Origin: JAGVSR01 sp963825555
GTDB taxonomy: Bacteria > Pseudomonadota > Alphaproteobacteria > Rhizobiales > Hyphomicrobiaceae
Length of the DNA stretch: 64,000 nt
Assembly (NCBI GenBank): GCA_963825555.1
Contig: CAWGTZ010000002.1
Coordinates: forward strand, 62,001-126,000
Direction of reading: 5' to 3'
The position numbers and the translations under genes are program-made. Below, in pieces: positions 38,710 to 51,571 of the stretch (its first letter is position 1; each line of letters starts with the position of its first letter). Under the pieces are notes generated by a model, which was not told the DNA's origin, ran no database searches, and saw nothing but the letters and a program-made list of their open reading frames with translations.

Positions 38710-40080
38710 ATGGTTCGCCGGCTCTTCGTGCTGCTCGCAATGCTGATCGCCTGGCCCTTCGTCCAGGCGGGGGTGGCGCATGCCCAGGACGATCTGGCGG
38801 GCCTCAGCTTCATCACACCGTTTCCAAAGGGGGACGTCTACAGGGTCGCCGTCCTTGGCGACGACATGGCCGAGGGCCTGCTATACGGTCTGCAGGAGAC
38901 CTTGCAGACGGATGCGCGCCTGCAAGTCCCGCCCCGGCATACGGTCATGAATGGCTTCATGAGGGCCGACCACGCCGAGAAGGCCGTGGGGCTGGAAGAG
39001 GATCTGAAGCGCGACCGCCCGGAGATTGTCGTGCTGATGATGGGCGCGTGGGACCGCGTCTCGCTGCGCAATTCATCCGGGAAGAAAATCCGGGTGGGCA
39101 CTGCCGAGTGGCGCACCGAATACGGCCAGCGCGTCGACCGGTTGCTGAAGATGATGAAGCGGCTCAACATCGCCGTGTATCTCGTCGGCCTGCCGAACGT
39201 GCGCAAATACGACGCCAACGAAGACGTGCAGATGATGAACGAGGTGCTGCGCGAGCGCGCTTATCTCAACGGCATGAAGTTCATCGACACCTATGCAGGC
39301 TTCCTCGACGAGGACGGTGGTTTCAGCAGCTGGGGACCGGATCTCACGGGCAAAATCGTGAAGCTGCGCGATGGTGAGGGTATTTACTTCACGATGGCGG
39401 GCAACCGGAAGCTCGCCCACTTTGTCGAACGCGATATGCGCCGCGACCTCAAGCAAGCCCGGGCCGCACGCAGCCTGCCGCTGGCGGGCAATGAAGCCGA
39501 GCAGGCCAAAATCAATCCTGGCAAGGCTGTCATCAAGGAAACGGGCAAGTCGAGCGCTTCGGCCACGGCCGAAGCCGCGGCGGGCCCTTCGGGCAGCACG
39601 GGCACCGGAGATCAGCCGTCGGACAACGGCCGTATCAGCCTCAAGACGGTCAATCCATCGGGCCGCGAGGAGGTCGTAACCATCGACATCGTGCGACCGG
39701 CCATACCGGCTTCGGTCGTTGCCCTCGTGACCCGCAAGGAAAGCGCCGACAAGGCCTCGCAACTGGGCCAGGTGCTCGTCGATCGCATCGCCGAGGGCCT
39801 CAATGTGATGAGTACCGTGACACCGCCGACCTCAGCCATGGCCGGCGGATTGCGTGGCCGGCTCTCGCCAACACAATCGCCCTACTACCGCGTTCTGGTG
39901 AAGGGGGAGCGGCTGGCCCCGCGACCGGGCCGCGGTGACGATCTGGTCTGGCCGCGGCCGGAACCAGAACCTATCGAGGTCACGCCGGTTTCAGATCCGC
40001 TGGAAACCGGGTCGGCTGCTGATCTGCTGCCCAAACCCAAGCCCGCTCCGACTTCGAATAGGAAGCGCAAGGCGGAGTGA
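38710..40080 (+). CDS. DUF459 / SGNH-hydrolase-like periplasmic protein
   Basis: 456 residues from the ATG at 38710, which opens a signal peptide (MVRRLFVLLAMLIAWPFVQAGVAHA). The DUF459 region has an SGNH-like layout: VAVLGDDMAEGLLYGL (block I, with Asp where GDSL has Ser), VVLMMGAWDRVSLR, YLVGLPNVRKYDA and FTMAGNRKLAHFVERDM near the catalytic His position. Residues about 270-456 are low-complexity. It lies 124 bases after the lytic transglycosylase on the same strand, which suggests envelope work. Replacement of the nucleophile Ser by Asp questions hydrolase activity. Confidence 0.8.
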   Translation: MVRRLFVLLAMLIAWPFVQAGVAHAQDDLAGLSFITPFPKGDVYRVAVLGDDMAEGLLYGLQETLQTDARLQVPPRHTVMNGFMRADHAEKAVGLEEDLKRDRPEIVVLMMGAWDRVSLRNSSGKKIRVGTAEWRTEYGQRVDRLLKMMKRLNIAVYLVGLPNVRKYDANEDVQMMNEVLRERAYLNGMKFIDTYAGFLDEDGGFSSWGPDLTGKIVKLRDGEGIYFTMAGNRKLAHFVERDMRRDLKQARAARSLPLAGNEAEQAKINPGKAVIKETGKSSASATAEAAAGPSGSTGTGDQPSDNGRISLKTVNPSGREEVVTIDIVRPAIPASVVALVTRKESADKASQLGQVLVDRIAEGLNVMSTVTPPTSAMAGGLRGRLSPTQSPYYRVLVKGERLAPRPGRGDDLVWPRPEPEPIEVTPVSDPLETGSAADLLPKPKPAPTSNRKRKAE

Positions 40081-40081
40081 T

Positions 40082-40130
40082 CGCCAACGGTTGTTGGCGG
40101 GCTGTGCGAACGCGTGGTAAGTCCACGCGT
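40082..40130. other. Two tandem perfect hairpins between convergent genes
   Basis: CGCCAAC-ggtt-GTTGGCG (40082-40099) begins one base after the DUF459 stop; ACGCGTGG-taagt-CCACGCGT (40110-40130) follows ten bases later. Neither has a T-run. They may protect or end converging transcripts. Confidence 0.4.
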
Positions 40131-40175
40131 CCGCGTGCCACGTTAAGAGATGCCTGTATTGATCCCGCTGTCTTA

Positions 40176-40556
40176 CTAGAGTTCCCGGACCGGGGATGGT
40201 CGACGGCGGCCGCGCTCGGCCTTGGCGCTCCCCTTCAGGCGTGCGGCGATATCGTCGAGACGGCGCTTGGCGGCATCGAAGGCATCGCGCAACGCGATCA
40301 AAAGATCTTCTTGAGCATGACCGACGGCGCTCTCATGCGTCAGGATCAGAGGGGCGTGATCGGGAATGCCGACATCGATCTTGATCTCGTAGGACTTTCC
40401 TTTGTGCGCATGCTTGTTGGGAGCGGCCACCACGACCCGGCAGTGCGTCATCCGATCGAAGACTTTCTCCAGCTTCGCCACCTTTTCCGTAATCTTGGCT
40501 TCCACGGCGGCGCTTTTATCCAGGCCTTTGAAAGTGATTTCGAGCGGTGTGTTCAT
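40176..40556 (-). CDS. hpf: Ribosome hibernation-promoting factor, short form
   Basis: 126-residue HPF/RaiA family protein: MNTPLEITFKGLDKSAAVEAKI, then VVVAAPNKHAHKGKSYEIKIDVGIP and a basic C-terminal tail (KAERGRRRPSP). It binds the small subunit and promotes dimer formation or inactivity when growth stops. The long-form C-terminal dimerisation domain is absent. In many proteobacteria the gene follows rpoN and precedes ptsN; neither is adjacent here, so it stands alone. Confidence 0.9.
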   Translation of the reverse strand: MNTPLEITFKGLDKSAAVEAKITEKVAKLEKVFDRMTHCRVVVAAPNKHAHKGKSYEIKIDVGIPDHAPLILTHESAVGHAQEDLLIALRDAFDAAKRRLDDIAARLKGSAKAERGRRRPSPVREL

Positions 40557-40583
40557 GGGTGGTGCCTTTCGCGGCTGCTTCTC

Positions 40584-40597
40584 GTGACACGTGTCAC
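40584..40597. promoter_or_regulatory. 14-bp perfect palindrome upstream of hpf, CRP-like
   Basis: GTGACACGTGTCAC is perfectly symmetric and contains GTGA-N6-TCAC, the core of CRP-family sites. It is centred about 35 bases upstream of the hpf start codon. Binding by a CRP-type regulator is inferred. Confidence 0.4.
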
Positions 40598-40656
40598 TTT
40601 TTTGATATTAAGCCTGTTAGCGGCAGGAACAAGGTTTCCGGGACCGGCAAAAATAA

Positions 40657-40684
40657 TACCGGCCCGCGCGGAAGCGGGCCGGTA
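40657..40684 (-). terminator. Terminator of the gltB-gltD transcript
   Basis: TACCGGCCCGC (40657-40667) pairs perfectly with GCGGGCCGGTA (40674-40684). The minus strand then reads TTATTTTTGCC. It lies 50 bases beyond the gltD stop. Confidence 0.88.
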
Positions 40685-40734
40685 GGATTTTGCGGTGCGG
40701 GACTTGGCCTTTAACGCCGGATTGCGAACACCGG

Positions 40735-42174
40735 TCAGCGCGGGAGGGTGGTCGTCCCCATCAGCGCCTTGTCGATGGCATGCGCCGCCTGACGGCCTTC
40801 ACGGATGGCCCACACGACGAGGCTCTGGCCCCGGCGCACGTCGCCCGCGGCAAACAGCTTGTTATCCCCCGGGAGCTTGTAATCCTGCTCGCTGGCATCG
40901 AGCCCCTTGAAGCGGCCGCGGGGAACGACCTCGAGACCCAGCTCCTTCACGACGTCGTTCTCGATCGGCCCTGAGAAGCCCATTGCGAGCAGCACGAGGT
41001 CGGCATCGAACGCCCCCTCGCTGCCCGGGATCGGCTGCATCTTATCGTCGACCCGCGTGTAGTGCAGCTTCGTCACCTTGCCGTTTTCGCCCTCAAAACC
41101 CGTGGTCGAGATGGAAAATTCCGTCTTGGCCCCTTCGGCCTGCGAAGTGGAGACGCGCAGCTTCATCGGCCAGTTCGGCCAGGAAAGCGACTTGTTCTCC
41201 TTCGCCGGCGGCTTCGGCATGATCTCCAGCTGCGTCACGCTCTTGGCGCCCTGACGGAACGAGGTGCCGATGCAGTCCGAACCCGTGTCGCCGCCACCGA
41301 TCACGATGACATGCTTGTCCTTGGCCGAGATCTCTTGCGTGCCGGCCTTCTGCGGCTCACTGGCGACGCGGCGATTTTGCTGCGGCAGGAAATCCATGGC
41401 GTAGTGGATGCCCTCCAGCTGGCGGCCTGTCGACTTGGAGAAGAAGTCGAAAGGCTGCTCAGAGCCCAAGGCGAGCAGCACCGCGTCGTGCTTCTTCTCC
41501 AGATCCGCAGCCGGGATGTCCTTGCCGACCTGCACGCCGCAGTGGAACGTGACGCCCTCCGCTTCCATCTGCTTCACGCGACGCGCGATGACCTTCTTTT
41601 CCATCTTGAAGTCCGGAATACCGTAGACCATGAGGCCGCCGGGCCGCGGGCTCTTCTCATAGACGTGGACGTCGTGCCCCGCGCGCGCGAGCTGCTGGGC
41701 TGCAGCGAGCCCGGCCGGTCCCGATCCGACGATGGCGACCGACTTGCCGGTCTTTGTCTCCGGCGGCTCCGGTACGATCCAGCCCTCGTCCCACGCACGA
41801 TCGGCAATCGTGCACTCGATCGTCTTTATCGCGACTGGCGTGTCGTCGATGTTGAGCGTGCAGGCCGCCTCGCACGGCGCCGGGCAGACGCGGCCCGTGA
41901 CTTCGGGAAAGTTGTTGGTCGAATGCAGGTTGAGTGCCGCCTGCTTCCAGTTCCCGCGATAAACCAGATCGTTCCAGTCTGGGATCTGGTTGTTCACCGG
42001 GCAGCCCGTGTGACAGAACGGAATGCCGCAATCCATGCAGCGCGCCGCCTGCGTCTTCACCTCTCCCTCGGCCGGCGGCACGACGAACTCGTGCCAATGC
42101 TTTATGCGGCTCTCGACCGGCTCGTACGTGCGCTCGGTGCGTTCGAATTCAAGAAACCCTGTCGGCTTGCCCAT
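40735..42174 (-). CDS. gltD: Glutamate synthase (NADPH) small subunit
   Basis: 479-residue beta subunit that passes electrons from NADPH through FAD to the large subunit. The N-terminal cysteine clusters bind 4Fe-4S centres (RCMDCGIPFCHTGCPVNNQIP; GRVCPAPCEAACTL). The FAD-binding GSGPAGLAAAQQL and the NADPH-binding VIGGGDTGSDC are clear, and the GATDGD-like end with SLVVWAIREGRQAAHAID closes it. The gene is 62 bases after gltB on the same strand. Confidence 0.97.
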   Translation of the reverse strand: MGKPTGFLEFERTERTYEPVESRIKHWHEFVVPPAEGEVKTQAARCMDCGIPFCHTGCPVNNQIPDWNDLVYRGNWKQAALNLHSTNNFPEVTGRVCPAPCEAACTLNIDDTPVAIKTIECTIADRAWDEGWIVPEPPETKTGKSVAIVGSGPAGLAAAQQLARAGHDVHVYEKSPRPGGLMVYGIPDFKMEKKVIARRVKQMEAEGVTFHCGVQVGKDIPAADLEKKHDAVLLALGSEQPFDFFSKSTGRQLEGIHYAMDFLPQQNRRVASEPQKAGTQEISAKDKHVIVIGGGDTGSDCIGTSFRQGAKSVTQLEIMPKPPAKENKSLSWPNWPMKLRVSTSQAEGAKTEFSISTTGFEGENGKVTKLHYTRVDDKMQPIPGSEGAFDADLVLLAMGFSGPIENDVVKELGLEVVPRGRFKGLDASEQDYKLPGDNKLFAAGDVRRGQSLVVWAIREGRQAAHAIDKALMGTTTLPR

Positions 42175-42236
42175 TCTGCTTTTCCGTCTTCCTGTCCCGG
42201 CCGTCTTCGCTCAGGTGATGAGGGGTTATCCCGGCG

Positions 42237-46964
<4,728 letters not shown>

Positions 46965-47594
46965 CTCAAGTCCTCGGGTGTCAAAGTCGCAAATGGGCAT
47001 TCGGGAGGAGCGGTTGGCAGTCTCGTCTCGGCGTGACGCCGGTGAGACCTTGAAGACCGTCCCCGGTCAGGGTGCGGAGGCGCTCGAAGCGCGCGCGCCC
47101 CGTTTTCGGGTACGTGCAGGATCGGGCGTCAGGGCACCGCGGGCAAGAGGGACCATTGCCAAATGAACCGTTGGAGCACTAAGCCCCCGGCATGACAATC
47201 CCACGTGGCGCGCGACGTGCAGCACCTGCTCTCTTCCCCCTGACGGCCTAAGCGGTCTGCGTAATCGCATCGCGCCGGACGAATTCCGTACTTGTAGCGA
47301 AAGAACGGCCTGCGAACCTGCCGTCAGATAAAGGACAGGAATACTGACCTTTCGCGCGCCGAATTTTGCATCTTTTGGATGCGGAGACAAGACGGAATGG
47401 TACTTACTGGCCCACCAACGCGAATGGCGCCGCACCCGGAGGGGCACGGCGCCATCGCGGCGTCTTGCAGGTAGACGCCTCCGTGACCCGGCGGAGGGGA
47501 GCAACCGGTGGTCACGAGAGTTCGTTTGGAGAGCCGAGCGGGGCGGCGCGAGCGCTGCACAGGCCCAATGGCCGCCCCGACAGAACTTCAGGCG
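46965..47594. other. Gene-free stretch upstream of gltB, with one inverted repeat
   Basis: About 630 bases between gltB and hsp20 with no convincing gene; the frames that cross it have no family and poor composition. A perfect 9-bp inverted repeat ATGGCGCCG / CGGCGCCAT with a 14-base spacer lies at 47424-47455. The gltB promoter is expected here, but no clear box was recognised. Confidence 0.5.
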
Positions 47595-48044
47595 TTAGGA
47601 GGTGTGCGCCTCGATCTGCCCGGCCACAGTCCCGATGGGAATGCTGCGGGGCTTCAGGCGCTCGGGCACGTTGCGCACCAGATCGATGTCGAGCAGGCCG
47701 TCCTTCAGACGGGCGCCGCTGACCTCGACGTGGTCGGCAAGCTGGAACCGGCGCTCGAACGAGCGGGCAGCGATGCCGCGGTGAAGGTAATGACGCTCCG
47801 TCTGGTCGGGCTTCTTCTCGCCCTTCACAGTCAGGGTCTGCTCCTTGACCTCGATCTTGAGTTCGTCCTCGACGAAGCCCGCCAGCGCCATGGAAATACG
47901 GTACTGGTTCTCGCCGAGACGCTCAATGTTGTAGGGCGGATAGGTGGCCTCCGGCTCCATGCCCGAGACGCTGTCGAGAAGCTGGGCGAGACGGTCGAAG
48001 CCGACGGTGGAACGATAAAGTGGGCTGAAATCGTAGTGTCGCAT
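47595..48044 (-). CDS. Small heat-shock protein, Hsp20/IbpA family
   Basis: 149-residue holdase of the class A rhizobial type: MRHYDFSPLYRSTVGFDRLAQLLDS, alpha-crystallin domain about 35-130 with YRISMALAGFVEDELKIEV and RSFERRFQLADHVEVSGARLKDGLLDIDL, and a C-terminal IPI-type motif in PRSIPIGT. The start at 48044 is fixed by GGAGGATATGTCATG; the much longer frame upstream is not coding. The leader folds like a ROSE thermometer (see 48045). Confidence 0.95.
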   Translation of the reverse strand: MRHYDFSPLYRSTVGFDRLAQLLDSVSGMEPEATYPPYNIERLGENQYRISMALAGFVEDELKIEVKEQTLTVKGEKKPDQTERHYLHRGIAARSFERRFQLADHVEVSGARLKDGLLDIDLVRNVPERLKPRSIPIGTVAGQIEAHTS

Positions 48045-48105
48045 GACATATCCTCCATCAGAAGCGACATGTGATTCGGCTCTCCCGCCAAGGGACGAGC
48101 CGGTG
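48045..48105 (-). promoter_or_regulatory. ROSE-like RNA thermometer in the hsp20 leader
   Basis: Reading the minus strand, an upstream hairpin forms from CGGCTC and TCCC pairing with GGGA and GAGCCG (48077-48102). Just before the start codon, TCGCTTC (48061-48067) faces the ribosome site GGAGGA (48051-48056) across a short loop. CUUC pairs with GGAG, and the next G faces a G. UCGCU fits the ROSE consensus UYGCU opposite the ribosome site, including the characteristic G opposite G. ROSE elements are known on rhizobial small heat-shock genes. Confidence 0.6.
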
Positions 48106-48263
48106 GTAAGGTGCCCGCCATCATGGCCGGACAACACTGATTTAGGACGCAACGCCCCGTCTTCAAGGGCGGGCCAGGCCAAGCGCCTTTCTCGACACGC
48201 CGCGAACGTGGTAAAGAGCTGAAGGCCGCGACCAATTCGCCAAACGATGGGCCTTAAATCCTG

Positions 48264-49223
48264 ATGCAGCTCGTCTCCATCGCTCGCAATCCGGTACCGA
48301 CGGGCGCCGTCGTCGGCATGATGACGGCGGCTGACGGTAAATCGTTGCGCTATGCCCGCTGGGAAGCGACGCGAGGGCCGCGCCGGGGAACCGTCTGCCT
48401 GTTTCCGGGGCGTGGCGAGTTCATCGAAAAGTACTTCGAGGTGGTGGCGGAGTTGCGCCGCCGCGGGTTCGCCGTCGCCGCCCTCGACTGGCGCGGCCAG
48501 GGCGGCTCGGTCCGGGAACTCGACAATCCGCGCAAGGGACACATTTCGGACTTCGCCGTGTTCGACCGGGAACTTCGGCAGTTCATGCTGGAGATCGTTC
48601 TGCCCGACTGTCCGCCCCCATATGTGGCCATGGCCCACTCGATGGGCGGGGCAATCCTCCTGCGTAATGCAATCGTCCCCGGATCGTGGTTCGACCGGAT
48701 GGTGCTCACCGCCCCCATGATCGCCTTTTCGGATGAGAAAATGAGCCATCCACAGGCCCTCGTTCGCGCTTATGCCGAGACGGCGTGCCTTATGGGCCTG
48801 TCGCGCTCGTTCATCCCGGGCGGCTATGAGAAAATGCCGGATCTCAAGCGGTTCGAGAACAACCAGCTCACGTCGGACAGGGAACGCTGGCAGCGCGCCA
48901 CGGGCGTGCTTGAGGTTGCTCCGCAGCTAGAGCTTGGCTCCCCGACCGTGGGTTGGCTGCGAGCCGCCTTGCGGGCGATGTCCGACTTGCAGGCGCCGGA
49001 TTATGCCGCGCGGGTTCAAGTCCCGATGCTGGTCTTCGCAGCCGGCGCCGACCGGATCGTCTCGTCGCGTGCGGTCGAAGACTTCGCCGTGCGGCTGAAG
49101 CTCGGGGCGCTCGTGCGCCTGCCGGGATCGCTGCACGAGATCCTGCAGGAGAACGACCCCATCCGGCTGCGTTTCTGGGCGGCGTTCGATGCTTATATGG
49201 GTGTGCAGCAGGCCGCCGCCTGA
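48264..49223 (+). CDS. Alpha/beta hydrolase, lysophospholipase / monoacylglycerol lipase-like
   Basis: 319-residue Hydrolase_4 family protein. The lid and strand motifs CLFPGRGEFIEKYFEVVAELRRRGF and ALDWRGQGGSVREL are typical of PldB-type lysophospholipases. The nucleophile elbow is AHSMGGA, with Asp in VFAAGADRIVSS and His in LPGSLHEILQE completing the triad. There is no signal peptide, so it is probably cytoplasmic or membrane-peripheral. It is divergent from hsp20 and ends 15 bases before the convergent hisN stop. The substrate is inferred from family only. Confidence 0.87.
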   Translation: MQLVSIARNPVPTGAVVGMMTAADGKSLRYARWEATRGPRRGTVCLFPGRGEFIEKYFEVVAELRRRGFAVAALDWRGQGGSVRELDNPRKGHISDFAVFDRELRQFMLEIVLPDCPPPYVAMAHSMGGAILLRNAIVPGSWFDRMVLTAPMIAFSDEKMSHPQALVRAYAETACLMGLSRSFIPGGYEKMPDLKRFENNQLTSDRERWQRATGVLEVAPQLELGSPTVGWLRAALRAMSDLQAPDYAARVQVPMLVFAAGADRIVSSRAVEDFAVRLKLGALVRLPGSLHEILQENDPIRLRFWAAFDAYMGVQQAAA

Positions 49224-49238
49224 GCCGGCGCTCCCGGT

Positions 49239-50045
49239 TCAGCCGGCCAGAACCTTCAGAATTTCGCCGTGCAGCTGCCGGTCACCACAGGCCAGAATGC
49301 GTCCGCCGCCCGCCGCCGGACCGCCATTCCAGTCGGTGACGCGCCCGCCTGCCGCCTCGATGATGGGGATCAGCGCGACGATATCGTAGGGCTTGAGCCC
49401 GCATTCCACGATCACGTCCACGAAGCCAGAAGCGAGCAGCGCGTAGGCATAGCAGTCGCCGCCGTAGCGGATCATGCGGACCTTTGATTTCAGATTTTCG
49501 AATCCGTCCAGCTCCGCACCCGCGCCGAAAAGCGCCGGGTCGGTGGTCATGAGTACGGCATCGGACATGCGCGGACACGGCCGCGTATTAAGCCGCTGCG
49601 GTTCGCCGTCGCCGCGGCGGGAAAAACTCGCCGTCCCGTCCGACCAAAAGCGCTCGCCCGTGAAGGGCTGCTCCATCACGCCGATGATCGGCTCCGCGCC
49701 GTCCTTGAAACCGATGAGGGTGCCCCACATCGGCGAGCCCGTAATGAAGGCTCGCGTTCCGTCGATGGGATCGACGACCCAGCGATAGCGCGCATCGGGG
49801 CGGTGGGTCCCGAACTCCTCGCCTTCCAGCCCGTGATCTGGGAAGACCTCCGCCAGATGAGCCGAGATCGCCTCCTCCGCCGCCCGGTCTGCGGCCGTCA
49901 CCGGATCAAATCCGCCGTTGCTGTCTTTGTTGTCGACCGACAGGGGCACGCGGAAGAAAGGCAGGGTGGCCGCCGAAGCGCGGTCTGCCAGCGCGTGCGC
50001 GCAAGCCAAAAAGGCGGACACGGAGAGAGCGTCTTTGGACGGCAC
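49239..50045 (-). CDS. hisN: Histidinol-phosphatase, inositol-monophosphatase family
   Basis: 268 residues from a GTG at 50045. The metal-binding motifs are EEFGTHRPDARYRWVVDPIDGTRAFITG (Glu and the DPIDGTR block) and the C-terminal KPYDIVALIPIIEAAGGRVTDW. GTRAFI rather than GTxNF points to HisN-type histidinol phosphatases over SuhB-type inositol phosphatases. It dephosphorylates histidinol phosphate in histidine synthesis. Two small RNA genes follow within about 200-550 bases on its 5' side, in opposite orientation. Confidence 0.88.
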   Translation of the reverse strand: MPSKDALSVSAFLACAHALADRASAATLPFFRVPLSVDNKDSNGGFDPVTAADRAAEEAISAHLAEVFPDHGLEGEEFGTHRPDARYRWVVDPIDGTRAFITGSPMWGTLIGFKDGAEPIIGVMEQPFTGERFWSDGTASFSRRGDGEPQRLNTRPCPRMSDAVLMTTDPALFGAGAELDGFENLKSKVRMIRYGGDCYAYALLASGFVDVIVECGLKPYDIVALIPIIEAAGGRVTDWNGGPAAGGGRILACGDRQLHGEILKVLAG

Positions 50046-50242
50046 GCGGGCATCCTCAAGAAAACGTGATCGGCTAAACGGACTTTTCCGGCACCATGAT
50101 CGCCTAGAGGGCGAAACTCAACCCTCTCAAATCGCATGGAGAATTTCTTGACTGTGGTTCACAGGCCCCGCATCCACGGGAATATGCTCCAAAAGTTCCC
50201 GGTTACGTTGATGGTCCGCGCAAACACAGGCATCGTTGTTGT

Positions 50243-50338
50243 CGTGAAAGGTCGGTTGCACTTCCGGCCCTTCACTGCCCATTCTGGGCGTTTCCTCCCT
50301 AGACTTGGGCCGTTCGTACGCACGAACGGCCCCTCTTT
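50243..50338 (+). ncRNA. suhB/mmgR-like small RNA, copy 1
   Basis: Three hairpins in a row: GTGAAAGG/CCCTTCAC (50244-50275), GCCC-attct-GGGC (50277-50289), then unpaired GTTTCCTCCCTAGACTT, then a terminator with an 11-bp perfect stem GGGCCGTTCGT/ACGAACGGCCC (50307-50332) followed by CTCTTTAT. The unpaired CCUCCCU can pair with Shine-Dalgarno sequences. Twenty-six bases (50286-50311) are identical to copy 2. A possible promoter is TTGATG (50208) with a poor -10 CATCGT 17 bases on. The 5' end is predicted. Assignment to Rfam suhB / alpha-r8 (mmgR) is from memory of that family. Confidence 0.7.
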
Positions 50339-50474
50339 ATGCGGCAATGCAGCAACATTTGTCGCACCCGGACTAAAGTGCGGGCGCTGAATTTATTAAT
50401 ATAAATCAACCCCTTGAAACTTCGCAAACGACGAGACCTTCGTCTTTGGCGTAGCAGATCTGCGTTTTTCGCAG

Positions 50475-50503
50475 TTGCGGTTTTTGCACCGCACCATTAA
50501 TTT
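50475..50503 (+). promoter_or_regulatory. Predicted promoter of sRNA copy 2
   Basis: TTGCGG (50475-50480), 17-base spacer, TAATTT (50498-50503). The implied start near 50510 coincides with the first base of the first sRNA hairpin, which supports both predictions. Confidence 0.5.
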
Positions 50504-50509
50504 GAACTC

Positions 50510-50599
50510 ATGCAATGGCGAGTTCGCTCGTCCTCTTGCAGCCCTCTCGGGCGTTTCCTCCCTAGACTTGGGCCATCCTCACCAGGATGGCCCATTTTT
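50510..50599 (+). ncRNA. suhB/mmgR-like small RNA, copy 2
   Basis: Same architecture as copy 1: TGCAA/TTGCA enclosing CGAG-TTCG-CTCG (50511-50540), GCCC-tctc-GGGC (50541-50552), the identical single-stranded GTTTCCTCCCTAGACTT, then a terminator stem GGGCCATCCT-cacc-AGGATGGCCC (50570-50593) and ATTTTTCC. Stem positions are conserved while loop and outer-stem sequences differ from copy 1, as expected for a functional RNA. The predicted length is about 88 bases. Confidence 0.75.
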
Positions 50600-50671
50600 C
50601 CTTTTGGGACTGAACTCGCGAAAGGCGCCGGTGGGAAGAATGGCCGGCAGCACCAAGTAGATCTCTGAACC

Positions 50672-51571
50672 CTACTCGGCCGCGCTGCGCTGTTCCATGA
50701 GCTGCGGCACCTCATAGAAGATCCGCTGCGCCAGCCCCACCAGATTGCGCTCAAGAGAATCAAAACCGCTCGTCTTCGTCAGTGTCTGCTCATTCATATA
50801 GAGCCCGCGGTTGATCTCGAGCTGCACGGCGTGCACGCCGCGCAACGGCCGCCCGTAATGCTCTGTGATGAAGCCGCCCGCATAGGGCCGATTGAGCTGC
50901 ACATCGTAACCGAAGGAAGTGATGGCGGTGCGCAGCAAGCGCGTCAGCTTCAAATCGCACGATGTTCCAAACCGGTCGCCGATGACGAAATCGGGACGCG
51001 CGGTCGGCGCCCGCGCGACATGGGCGGACGGCATCGAATGGCAGTCGATGAGAACGGCATAGCCAAACCGTCGCCGGGCCCGCTCCAGAAGGCTTTTCAG
51101 CGACTCGTGAAAGGGGCGGTGCAGCAGTTCGATGCGCTTCAGCGCATCACTCAGCGCGAGCGGTGCGCCATAGATCTCCTCGCCATCCGCCACGATGCGG
51201 GCAATCGTGCCGAGCCCTCCCGCCACGCGAATGGAACGCGCGTTGGCCCAATCCGGCAGAACTTCGACGAATAGCTCAGGATCGAGCTCAAAGGGCTCGC
51301 GATTGGCGTCGAGGTAGGCCCGCGGAAAACGCGCGGCGATGAACGTCGCACCGTGCGATGCCGGTCCTGCAAAGAGCTCGTCGACGAAACAGTCTTCCGA
51401 ACGCCGCAGCGCCAACGGATCGAGCCGGGAACTCTCCAGAAAACGGCGCGGATAAATCCGCCCCGAGTGCGGCGAGCAGAACACGAATGGCGTCGGCGCA
51501 CCCGATGGCTCGCGCACTTCGAAAGGCGGCGACAGCTCCGCGATGATGGATTGCTCTTCTGTGAGCGACAT
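50672..51571 (-). CDS. N-formylglutamate amidohydrolase family protein (paralogue 1)
   Basis: 299 residues from the ATG at 51571 (MSLTEEQSIIAELSPPFEVREP). Family blocks are FVFCSPHSGRIYP, YLDANREPFELDPE, LIDCHSMPS and FVIGDRFGTSCDLKL; the SPHSG and DCHSMP motifs carry the metal ligands in HutG-type enzymes. It would hydrolyse N-formylglutamate or a related N-acyl amino acid. No hut gene is adjacent, so histidine degradation is not established. A second member of the family lies at 57279. Confidence 0.87.
   Translation of the reverse strand: MSLTEEQSIIAELSPPFEVREPSGAPTPFVFCSPHSGRIYPRRFLESSRLDPLALRRSEDCFVDELFAGPASHGATFIAARFPRAYLDANREPFELDPELFVEVLPDWANARSIRVAGGLGTIARIVADGEEIYGAPLALSDALKRIELLHRPFHESLKSLLERARRRFGYAVLIDCHSMPSAHVARAPTARPDFVIGDRFGTSCDLKLTRLLRTAITSFGYDVQLNRPYAGGFITEHYGRPLRGVHAVQLEINRGLYMNEQTLTKTSGFDSLERNLVGLAQRIFYEVPQLMEQRSAAE

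Noticed and set aside
50136..50390. Short plus-strand frame covering sRNA copy 1 as a protein gene
   Set aside because: The region is explained by three consecutive hairpins and a terminator shared with copy 2; the frame has no ribosome site and runs through the terminator.
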